DNA from: Halovenus sp.
GTDB lineage: Archaea; Halobacteriota; Halobacteria; Halobacteriales; Haloarculaceae
DNA length: 20,921 nt
Direction: 5' to 3'
Assembly (NCBI GenBank): GCA_003551945.1
Contig: PUNZ01000012.1
Span: 1 to 20,921 of the forward strand
Below the pieces are notes generated by a model. It made no database searches, was not told the origin of the DNA, and was given only the letters and a program-made list of their open reading frames with translations. The translations under genes and the position numbers were made by a program. Each line of letters opens with the position of its first letter. Positions within the stretch are counted from its first letter, which is position 1. Positions 1-6,088 of this stretch are shown piece by piece.

Positions 1-56
1 AGCGCGAACCCGAAGAGGACGCCCGCACCGACGGTTGCGATGAACTCAATTCCCAT
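1..56 (-). CDS. Start of an unidentified membrane protein (partial)
   Basis: Reading the minus strand from an ATG at 56, the first 18 codons give Met-Gly-Ile-Glu-Phe-Ile-Ala-Thr-Val followed by a Gly/Ala/Val/Leu/Phe-rich stretch. This looks like the beginning of a transmembrane helix. A purine-rich GGTGGGATGG lies just upstream and could act as a ribosome-binding site. The gene runs off the left edge, so nothing more can be said about its family. It is transcribed divergently from the glutaredoxin-like gene at 157. Confidence 0.4.
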   Translation of the reverse strand, partial: MGIEFIATVGAGVLFGFA

Positions 57-121
57 CCATCCCACCGTTTTCCTCGCACAATCAAATGTTATTCTACTTG
101 CCGCGGACTATCGGTGACGGG

Positions 122-133
122 AAAGGTATTACC
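122..133 (+). promoter_or_regulatory. Putative BRE/TATA box of the redox-tsaC operon
   Basis: The stretch GAAAGGTATTAC has a purine-rich BRE-like part followed by an AT-rich core centred about 28 nt before the ATG at 157. That is the spacing expected for a leaderless archaeal transcript. The call rests on position and composition only. Confidence 0.35.
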
Positions 134-156
134 GACTGACTCCCATATCACCCGTT

Positions 157-471
157 ATGGCTGACCACGCTATCACCCTGTATCGGTTACAGGCCTGTCC
201 GTTCTGTGAGCGAGTCGTTCGGCGGTTACAGGAGTATGGACTTGAATATACATCCCGGTTCGTCGAACCGTTGCACTCACGGCGAACAGCTGTCAAACGC
301 GAAAGCGGTGTCAGAACAGTCCCGGTAATCATCGATGAGCGAACGGGAATCACGATGGCGGAAAGTGCAAACATCGTCAGGTATCTTGATTCGACCTACG
401 GACCGGGCGGAGAGTACGAACAAGAAGCAGACGGAATGCCAGCCGACATCGCTCCCGGAGGTGACGCATAG
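157..471 (+). CDS. Glutaredoxin-like / GST N-terminal-fold redox protein
   Basis: This is a 104-aa single-domain thioredoxin-fold protein. It has a Cys-Pro-Phe-Cys active site (C14-C17) at the start of helix 1, and the cis-proline motif Thr-Val-Pro at 54-56. The segment after it (MAESANIVRYLDS) is typical of GST-N/glutaredoxin domains and contacts the thiol ligand. It probably carries out dithiol-disulfide exchange in the cytosol. Haloarchaea use gamma-glutamylcysteine rather than glutathione, so the low-molecular-weight thiol partner is unlikely to be glutathione. The last ~20 residues form an acidic, low-complexity tail. The stop codon TAG abuts the ATG of the peroxiredoxin-like gene directly, so the two are almost certainly cotranscribed and functionally linked. 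The protein family is clear; the physiological substrate is unknown. Confidence 0.85.
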   Translation: MADHAITLYRLQACPFCERVVRRLQEYGLEYTSRFVEPLHSRRTAVKRESGVRTVPVIIDERTGITMAESANIVRYLDSTYGPGGEYEQEADGMPADIAPGGDA

Positions 472-1005
472 ATGAACCTGGATTTCGACGTTGTCGACCT
501 TGGCTCAACCGACCACCCTGCAGTGGGAGATTCCGTTCCAGATTTTACCCGACCGCTGGTCTCTGCGGAGTACTGGGAAGATACGACACTGTCCTCACTG
601 TATGAAGAGGGTCCGCTTTTGCTCGTCTTCCACTCGATGATTGGTGCGTTCCCGGCAACGTATCTCTGGCAGGAACTGCAAGAACGCGAGATTCCAACCA
701 AGATTGACGCAGTCGGTCTCTCAATAGCAACTCCCTATGCCCATGCTGAATTTATCAGAAATCGGGGCCTTGCTGACCACGGTGTCCGGTTTTTTGCTGA
801 CCCAGCCAACACGGTTGCAAGCAAATACAATATCGAGATGGACCTTGATGACATGACCGGCATCTCCGAACCGCGGCCTGCAACCTTCGTGGTTGACACT
901 GCTGGAACCATCACCCATGCATGGGTCGGTGACACAGTCCCGGCATTCCCCGACTATGATGAATTAGAAGCCGCTGTCAACGCAGTGATAGAAACGGATG
1001 AGTGA
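472..1005 (+). CDS. Peroxiredoxin-fold (AhpC/TSA-like) protein lacking all cysteines
   Basis: This 177-aa protein shows the redoxin layout. It has an N-terminal G-x-x-x-PDFTRPL segment near residues 19-29, a strand LLLVFH where the active-site loop begins, and a later RPATFVVDTAGTI strand-turn. In peroxiredoxins the loop after that strand carries P-x-x-x-T-x-x-C with the peroxidatic cysteine. Here the equivalent region reads SMIGAFPATYLWQEL, and no cysteine occurs anywhere in the protein. Classical peroxidase activity is therefore not expected. The start codon follows the glutaredoxin-like stop with no gap, and the 3' end overlaps tsaC by 8 nt (ATGAGTGA), so translation of the three genes is coupled. 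A scaffolding, binding or regulatory role with the neighbouring CPFC protein is possible but is inference. Family call good, function unknown. Confidence 0.8.
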   Translation: MNLDFDVVDLGSTDHPAVGDSVPDFTRPLVSAEYWEDTTLSSLYEEGPLLLVFHSMIGAFPATYLWQELQEREIPTKIDAVGLSIATPYAHAEFIRNRGLADHGVRFFADPANTVASKYNIEMDLDDMTGISEPRPATFVVDTAGTITHAWVGDTVPAFPDYDELEAAVNAVIETDE

Positions 1006-1603
1006 AAACGCAGACTCGACGAGCATTGAGCGTGCTGCCGACGCAATTGCTCGCGGCGACTTAGTTGTCTACCCAACGGAAACTGTGTATGGACTGGGAG
1101 CAAACGCGCTCGACGCAACAGCCGTTGAGCGCGTGTTCACGGCAAAACAGCGGGACCGGACCAAACCCCTATCGATGGCCGTTGAAAGTGTCTCAGCCGT
1201 TGGACAGTACGCTCCCCTGACTGACCGGGAACGAGCGTTTATGCAGGAGTTTCTCCCTGGACCTGTGACGGTTGTTGTTTCCACAGGGAAAGAGATTCCA
1301 CCGGAGTTGGTGGGTGGTCGTAAGCGAGTTGGGATTCGCGTGCCGGACAACGAGATTGCGCTGGAACTTCTCGCTCGAACGCCGCCGCTTACGGCAACCA
1401 GCGCAAATCTAAGCGGCGGCAAAAGTGCGCGAACGGTTGCAGAACTCGACGACACACTGGTGGATGAGGTTTCAACGGTCATCGATGGAGGCCAAACACC
1501 CGGTGGCGGTTCGACTGTTGTTGATATCGAGAATGCCGAAATACATCGCCGTGGACTCTTGGTTGATGAGATTTCGACGTGGCTCGCAAAGACACACGCG
1601 TGA
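998..1603 (+). CDS. tsaC: L-threonylcarbamoyladenylate synthase (TsaC/Sua5, YrdC domain)
   Basis: This enzyme makes threonylcarbamoyl-AMP from threonine, bicarbonate and ATP. That is the first step of t6A formation at position 37 of ANN-decoding tRNAs; in archaea the KEOPS complex completes the transfer. The 201-aa protein is a single YrdC domain. It has the N-terminal GDLVVYPTETVYGLGANA region, the KQRDRTKPL nucleotide-binding motif around residues 50-58, TATSANLSGG in the middle, and GGGSTVVDI near the end. The additional C-terminal Sua5 domain is absent, so it is the short TsaC form. It is the last gene of the redox operon. Its stop codon lies 5 nt from the stop of the convergent metal ATPase, so there is no room for a separate terminator. 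Confident. Confidence 0.95.
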   Translation: MSENADSTSIERAADAIARGDLVVYPTETVYGLGANALDATAVERVFTAKQRDRTKPLSMAVESVSAVGQYAPLTDRERAFMQEFLPGPVTVVVSTGKEIPPELVGGRKRVGIRVPDNEIALELLARTPPLTATSANLSGGKSARTVAELDDTLVDEVSTVIDGGQTPGGGSTVVDIENAEIHRRGLLVDEISTWLAKTHA

Positions 1604-1608
1604 GGGAT

Positions 1609-4116
1609 TCAGTTTTCGAGTTTAGTGGACAACTCCGGTGACTCGGGTTTGACCTTCGAGAGCCGCATCGCGTTCCCTGTCACACCGAGACTCATTCCCA
1701 TATCGCCAATCACGACCGCGTGGATGACCGTTACAACTCCAAATGGAGCGCCGATAGCCAGGACTGCCTTCACAGCAAGGCTAGACCAAATGTTCTGTCG
1801 GATGACCCAGTTAGACTTTCGAGAGAGTGCATGGAGATAGGGAAGCCGTGTAAGGTCATCACTCATCAACGCGATATCGGAAGTGTCGAGCGCCGTGTCC
1901 GTGCCGGCCGCACCCATTGCGATTCCCACTGTCGCCGTCGCGAGTGCCGGTGCATCGTTTATGCCGTCACCAACCATTGCAGCGTACCCATGCGCAGATT
2001 CAAGCTCTTGAATCTTCTGCAGTTTCTCCTCGGGAAGCAATCCCGCGTGATACTCCTCAATACCGACGTCGGTTGCAATGGCTCTGGCAGCACCTGCGTT
2101 ATCCCCAGTTAACATGACAACATGAACACCCTGCGCTTTAAGCCTTGAAATGGCCCACTGTGCGTTCTCTCGTGGTTCGTCCGAAATCGCAATTGCGCCG
2201 TAAAGCTGGTCTTCGGTCCCAACAAGCACGACTGACTTTCCTTCTTGCTCCAGCCGAGCGACCGTCGCTTGTACGGAGGGGGACTCGTGTGCATGGCCAA
2301 CGGTCTCGTATTGGCTGACTGGCTGGCCACCGTCCGTTGTGGGAGCGGTTTTGCCAAGGTCAAAACCAAGGTCGGTGAACAGACCGGGTTTTCCCACAAA
2401 GTGAGTGGTTCCCTCAATCTCTGCGGAAACTCCTTTGCCAGCGAGTGCCTCGAACTGTTCAACCGTGAGTTCGGTACCATCGGTGTCGCGTGTTTTTGCG
2501 TGGTCGATAATTGCTTCTGCAATCGGGTGTTCGCTTCGGCGTTCGAGTGCACTCGCCCGTCGTAGTACCTCCGACTCATCGAGCGTGTCTAGGGGAATGA
2601 CATCGGTGACCGAGAGTTCGCCTGTGGTTACGGTCCCAGTTTTATCAATCGCAATGACGTCTATGTCACCGGTTGCTTCGAGGTCGCGCCCAGTTTTAAT
2701 CAATACGCCGTTTCGAGCGGCACTCGTAATTCCTGAGACAACACTGACTGGAGTCGAAATGACGAATGCACAGGGGCAGGCGATGACAATCAGCGTCAAT
2801 CCGCGAAGGAACCATGTATTCCAGGCAGCACCGAACGCGAGCGGAGGAATAACCATCACGAGCAATGCTAGTGCAACGACAACGGGGGTGTAAACGCTTG
2901 CAAGACGGTCGACGAACTGCTCACGGTCGGTCTTCTCACGCTGTGCATCCTCAACCATCCGGATAATCTGTGCGATTGTCGAGTCAGCAGCCTCACTCGT
3001 TACCTTGATTTCGAGATATCCGTCCTCGCTGATGGTCCCTGCGTAGACCTCCCCACCTTCGGCTTTGTCCACGGGTACACTTTCGCCAGTGATGGGTGCT
3101 TGATTGATTGCACTCGCACCCTCTGTAATGACTCCATCCAATGGGATTTTCTCTCCGGGACGGACGATAGCCACTTCACCGACCGCAACCTGATTCGCGG
3201 GGACAGTCTCCTCCATTCCGTTACGACGGACGGTCGCCATATCCGGCGATAACTCCATAAGCTCTCGAAGCGAGCCACGGGCGCGGTCCATCGAGAACCG
3301 TTCGAGGAGTTCTGCAATGCTAAATAGCACAGCGAGCATCGCGCCTTCGAAGGCATGATGCGTAAGCACCGAACCAATAATGCCGGCAGTCATCAGGAAG
3401 TGGATATCGAGACTCCAGTTTCGAGCGGAGTAGTATCCGTTCCGAATAATGGGTGCGCCAGCGATTGCAGCGCTCAGTATGAAGAGGACGTGAGAGACGT
3501 TGAACGTGCGCCCGAAGAGTTCGAAGAGAAAGTGGTCAGCAGCAGGAACGACGAAATGCAAGACCATTCCGGCCGTTACCAAGATGCCACCGACGAGCGT
3601 TGCTATCCCTCGTCGGCTTTTCCAGATTTCTTGGGGTGTTCCAAAACGGCGCTCTTCATCAATTGTCGTGGCGTTGTACCCAGCGGAGGCAATGGAGGCG
3701 ATAAGTTCCTCGGCTGTGAGAGCAGTGTCGTGGCTGATGGTGACCTGTCCGGTCGTTGGCTGGGTTTCGATTTCAGTAACTCCCTCCACATCTTCGAGCG
3801 CTTTTTGAACTTTTTGGGCACACGAAGGACAGTCCATTTCAGGAGCCGCCAGTTTTGTCGTTGTGTCGCTGGTTTCCACTCGGTAGCCGGAAGCAGTAAT
3901 CCGGTCGCAGATATCTTTCTCGCTGAGCGTATCCGCATGAAACTCCACCACAACCACTCCAGTCGTTGCACGCGCGTCAACGTCGATGATGCCATCGAGG
4001 GTCTCGATGCTCTTCGTGACCTTGCCTGCACACGAGGAGCAATCCATTTGTGGGACGTTGAAGCGACGTGTGTCGGTTGCATGCGACGGCTCAACTGGAC
4101 CTTCCGGGGACTCCAT
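1609..4116 (-). CDS. zntA: P1B-type heavy-metal ATPase, Zn2+/Cd2+/Pb2+ exporter type, with two HMA domains
   Basis: This 835-aa membrane pump would couple ATP hydrolysis to export of soft or transition metal ions. Two N-terminal HMA domains carry MDCSSC (C26/C29) and MDCPSC (C96/C99). Membrane helices follow, with the CPC motif at 447-449. The phosphorylation motif DKTGT starts at D491, a Ser-Glu-His-Pro nucleotide-domain motif comes next, and GDGINDAP starts at about 716. Metal selectivity is read from the last two helices: Asn-x-x-x-Ser with Lys783, and Asp805-Met-Gly. These match the Lys/Asp pair of ZntA-type (P1B-2) pumps. The YN/MxxSS signature of Cu+ pumps is absent. The start is an ATG just before the first HMA domain. 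Promoter-like and operator-like elements lie at 4143-4169. The regulator at 4187-4939 immediately upstream may control it. The family is certain; exact metal range is inferred. Confidence 0.93.
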   Translation of the reverse strand: MESPEGPVEPSHATDTRRFNVPQMDCSSCAGKVTKSIETLDGIIDVDARATTGVVVVEFHADTLSEKDICDRITASGYRVETSDTTTKLAAPEMDCPSCAQKVQKALEDVEGVTEIETQPTTGQVTISHDTALTAEELIASIASAGYNATTIDEERRFGTPQEIWKSRRGIATLVGGILVTAGMVLHFVVPAADHFLFELFGRTFNVSHVLFILSAAIAGAPIIRNGYYSARNWSLDIHFLMTAGIIGSVLTHHAFEGAMLAVLFSIAELLERFSMDRARGSLRELMELSPDMATVRRNGMEETVPANQVAVGEVAIVRPGEKIPLDGVITEGASAINQAPITGESVPVDKAEGGEVYAGTISEDGYLEIKVTSEAADSTIAQIIRMVEDAQREKTDREQFVDRLASVYTPVVVALALLVMVIPPLAFGAAWNTWFLRGLTLIVIACPCAFVISTPVSVVSGITSAARNGVLIKTGRDLEATGDIDVIAIDKTGTVTTGELSVTDVIPLDTLDESEVLRRASALERRSEHPIAEAIIDHAKTRDTDGTELTVEQFEALAGKGVSAEIEGTTHFVGKPGLFTDLGFDLGKTAPTTDGGQPVSQYETVGHAHESPSVQATVARLEQEGKSVVLVGTEDQLYGAIAISDEPRENAQWAISRLKAQGVHVVMLTGDNAGAARAIATDVGIEEYHAGLLPEEKLQKIQELESAHGYAAMVGDGINDAPALATATVGIAMGAAGTDTALDTSDIALMSDDLTRLPYLHALSRKSNWVIRQNIWSSLAVKAVLAIGAPFGVVTVIHAVVIGDMGMSLGVTGNAMRLSKVKPESPELSTKLEN

Positions 4117-4142
4117 TAACTCACTGTAAGCTATCCGGAGAG

Positions 4143-4154
4143 ATAGGCGTTATT
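4143..4154 (-). promoter_or_regulatory. Promoter-region 12-mer upstream of the metal ATPase
   Basis: On the minus strand this reads AATAACGCCTAT and occupies about -38 to -27 relative to the ATPase start codon, where BRE/TATA elements of leaderless haloarchaeal genes lie. The identical 12-mer occurs at nearly the same distance before the ABC exporter gene (14162-14173). It overlaps the 3' end (minus strand) of the inverted repeat at 4152-4169 by 3 nt. Confidence 0.4.
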
Positions 4155-4169
4155 TGGTGAGCACCAAAT
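4152..4169. promoter_or_regulatory. Perfect 8-bp inverted repeat, putative operator of the metal ATPase
   Basis: The sequence ATTTGGTGAGCACCAAAT has two perfectly complementary 8-bp arms around a 2-bp centre. It lies 36-53 bp upstream of the ATPase start codon, at the edge of the expected promoter. It is also 18 bp beyond the stop codon of the HTH regulator gene. A dyad here fits binding of a dimeric regulator that competes with TBP/TFB. Alternatively it could be a stem-loop at the end of the regulator transcript, but a 2-nt loop is too tight for that and no U-tract follows. Confidence 0.5.
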
Positions 4170-4186
4170 CAACTGGGACTTTCAGT

Positions 4187-4939
4187 TCAGTCTCTAGTGC
4201 TCAGTGAGTCGAGTGAGGAGTCACCTGCAACGAAGGTCGTAGCCAAATGGGCCTCTGCCCGCTGTAATCGGTACGAGAGGGTCGATTGTGGAACCCCTAA
4301 CTCTTCGGCGAGGGTTGTGAGTGCAATCTCTCGGGGCGTTTCATAATAGCCACGAGCAACGGCGGCATGGAGGGCCTGTCGTTGTTCTGTGGGGAGCTCA
4401 TCATCTCGCTGGGCGGTGACAGCAGCCCCTCCGGGGGTATGGTCGGAGAGGCGAAGGAGTTCCATGCCGCCGACATCCGTAATTTCAGTCCGGAGTGCAG
4501 CTGCAAACGAATCAATTGGCCCATCCCCTGGAAGAATTATCCGCCAGATGTACCGATTTGTCTCTTGCCGTGTCTCAAAAAGAAGGCCTTCACCAAGGTG
4601 TTCTAACGCAAGGTGAGGGACTGACGTGCAGACTTCAGACCGTTCCCAGACGCAATAAATCACCAGCGAGCGTTCCGTGCGGTCAAGCACCTGCGTTTCG
4701 GACAGTGCCTCACAGTCGTCGGTCACGAGACAGTCTGGAAAGTAATCAGCGGTTTTGTACGCTGCTTCGATTGCAGCTAACGCACCTGCGTCCCCCTCAA
4801 TATAATCAACGCGCCAGAGCCTATCAGTTGTGACGTGACAAGAGAGCGATCGTATCGTCGCTGCTGGATGGTCAACCAGTGTGTCGACAACAGGGTTCCA
4901 GCCTGTTTGGTAATCCAGCTCGAACAGGAGCTCACGCAT
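4187..4939 (-). CDS. Bat-type helix-turn-helix (HTH_10) regulator with a cysteine-bearing sensor domain
   Basis: This is a 250-aa transcriptional regulator of the haloarchaeal bacterio-opsin-activator (HTH_10) class. The C-terminal part, about residues 180-235, has the family pattern: Gly-Tyr-Tyr-Glu-x-Pro-Arg-Glu, then LTTLAEELGVPQSTLSYRL, then an Arg-Ala-Glu helix. The N-terminal ~175 residues form the presumed ligand-sensing domain. All five cysteines are there (C34, C70, C76, C96, C104), some next to histidines (H35, H109). Cysteines are scarce in halophile proteins, so this suggests metal or redox sensing. The gene ends 70 bp upstream of the Zn/Cd-type ATPase on the same strand. A metal-responsive regulator of that pump is the best guess, but the ligand is inferred from context alone. 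A box CTTTAGTTAG centred about 25 nt before the ATG supports the start. Confidence 0.85.
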   Translation of the reverse strand: MRELLFELDYQTGWNPVVDTLVDHPAATIRSLSCHVTTDRLWRVDYIEGDAGALAAIEAAYKTADYFPDCLVTDDCEALSETQVLDRTERSLVIYCVWERSEVCTSVPHLALEHLGEGLLFETRQETNRYIWRIILPGDGPIDSFAAALRTEITDVGGMELLRLSDHTPGGAAVTAQRDDELPTEQRQALHAAVARGYYETPREIALTTLAEELGVPQSTLSYRLQRAEAHLATTFVAGDSSLDSLSTRD

Positions 4940-4947
4940 ACGAATTG

Positions 4948-5049
4948 CTACGGTATCTACTAACTAAAGAGCTCCTTGGCACACCGTCTATTGAACTGAT
5001 TGGTTCTGAGTGTGCGTTTACCGTAGTACCGACCGTTGGGGTTATTGGC
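4948..5049. promoter_or_regulatory. Divergent promoter region of the HTH regulator and taw1, with a split 8-bp inverted repeat
   Basis: Two AT-rich boxes sit at leaderless spacing. Minus-strand CTTTAGTTAG (about 4960-4969) serves the regulator, and plus-strand TTATT at 5042-5046 serves taw1 (ATG 5072). CTACGGTA at 4948-4955 and its exact complement TACCGTAG at 5019-5026 form a separated inverted repeat, the first copy lying between the regulator's box and its start codon. Autoregulation is possible; the repeat is short enough to be chance. Confidence 0.35.
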
Positions 5050-5071
5050 CTCGGTGACAGTACACAGAATA

Positions 5072-6046
5072 ATGAGCGAGTCCGATGGTGGCCCCAAACA
5101 GGTAGATAATCCAAACTACCATAACGACAATCACACTGCCGTCCAAACCTGTGGCTGGACAGCAAACGCACTCCGCGGTGAGGGGAAGTGTTATAAAAAC
5201 ATATTTTATGGCATCGAGTCACACCGCTGCATTCAGATGACTCCCGTAGTCAAATGCAATGAGCGGTGTGTCTTTTGCTGGCGTGACCATGCGGGTCACG
5301 CGTACGAACTCGGGGATGTTGAATGGGACGACCCGGCAGCGGTTGCCGACGCTTCAGTCGAATTACAGCGAAAAATTCTCTCCGGCTTCGGTGGGAACGA
5401 TCAGGTCCCCCGGGAGTATTTCGACGAGGCAATGGAGCCCCGACATGTCGCCATCTCGCTTGATGGCGAACCATCGCTGTACCCGTATCTTCCGGAACTC
5501 ATCGAGGAGTTCCACGAACGCGAGATCACGACATTCCTCGTCTCAAATGGAACAAAGCCGGACGTTATCGAAGCCTGCGACCCGACACAGCTCTATATTT
5601 CGGTTGATGCACCCGATAGACGAACGTTTGATGAAACGGTAAAGGCTGTCGATGATGACGCCTGGGAGAAACTCATCGAGACGCTCGATGTCCTCGCGGA
5701 GAAGGATGACACGCGAACAGTCATTCGGACGACGTTGGTCAAAGGCCACAATATGCACCATCCGGAGTGGTATGCTGCCATGTGTACCCGCGCTCGAGCA
5801 GATTATATCGAGATGAAAGCGTACATGCACGTCGGCCACTCGCAGGGTCGGCTTGACCGCAGTTCGATGCCCGAGCATGAAGAAGTTCGCGAGTTTACCG
5901 AGGAGATGGCACAGTATCTCCCCCACGATGAATTGAAAGAGGTCGAAGCCTCTCGTGTTGCCCTGCTTGCCCACGAGTCCGATACCTGGGTTCCAAAGCT
6001 CAAGAAATCAAGCGAGTTCTGGGCGCGTGACCCACTGGCACAATGA
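5072..6046 (+). CDS. taw1: tRNA 4-demethylwyosine synthase Taw1 (TYW1), radical SAM
   Basis: This 324-aa enzyme condenses N1-methylguanosine at tRNA-Phe position 37 with pyruvate carbons to form the tricyclic 4-demethylwyosine. The radical-SAM cluster motif is C62-x3-C66-x2-C69. Three further cysteines, C27, C40 and C53, have the spacing known for the second 4Fe-4S cluster that distinguishes Taw1 from other radical SAM enzymes. Downstream, SLDGEPSLYPYLPEL and FLVSNGTKPD match the family's SAM-binding strands, and YISVDAP follows. The frame is open back to a TTG at 5036. I chose the ATG at 5072 because it gives the family's N-terminus and has an AT-rich box about 28 nt upstream. rfcL follows 42 nt later on the same strand and may be cotranscribed. 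Confident identification. Confidence 0.95.
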   Translation: MSESDGGPKQVDNPNYHNDNHTAVQTCGWTANALRGEGKCYKNIFYGIESHRCIQMTPVVKCNERCVFCWRDHAGHAYELGDVEWDDPAAVADASVELQRKILSGFGGNDQVPREYFDEAMEPRHVAISLDGEPSLYPYLPELIEEFHEREITTFLVSNGTKPDVIEACDPTQLYISVDAPDRRTFDETVKAVDDDAWEKLIETLDVLAEKDDTRTVIRTTLVKGHNMHHPEWYAAMCTRARADYIEMKAYMHVGHSQGRLDRSSMPEHEEVREFTEEMAQYLPHDELKEVEASRVALLAHESDTWVPKLKKSSEFWARDPLAQ

Positions 6047-6088
6047 CCCTCCGCAACCACTAAACACAGTTCGACCTAACCAGTACCA

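Noticed and set aside
3355..4119. 254-codon open frame antisense to the metal ATPase N-terminus
   Set aside because: Composition is unlike the acidic proteome and it mirrors the HMA-domain coding region; a shadow frame.
4940..5071. Possible tRNA or small RNA in the regulator/taw1 gap
   Set aside because: No T-loop GTTCRANYC with matching acceptor and anticodon stems was found; promoter elements explain the region.
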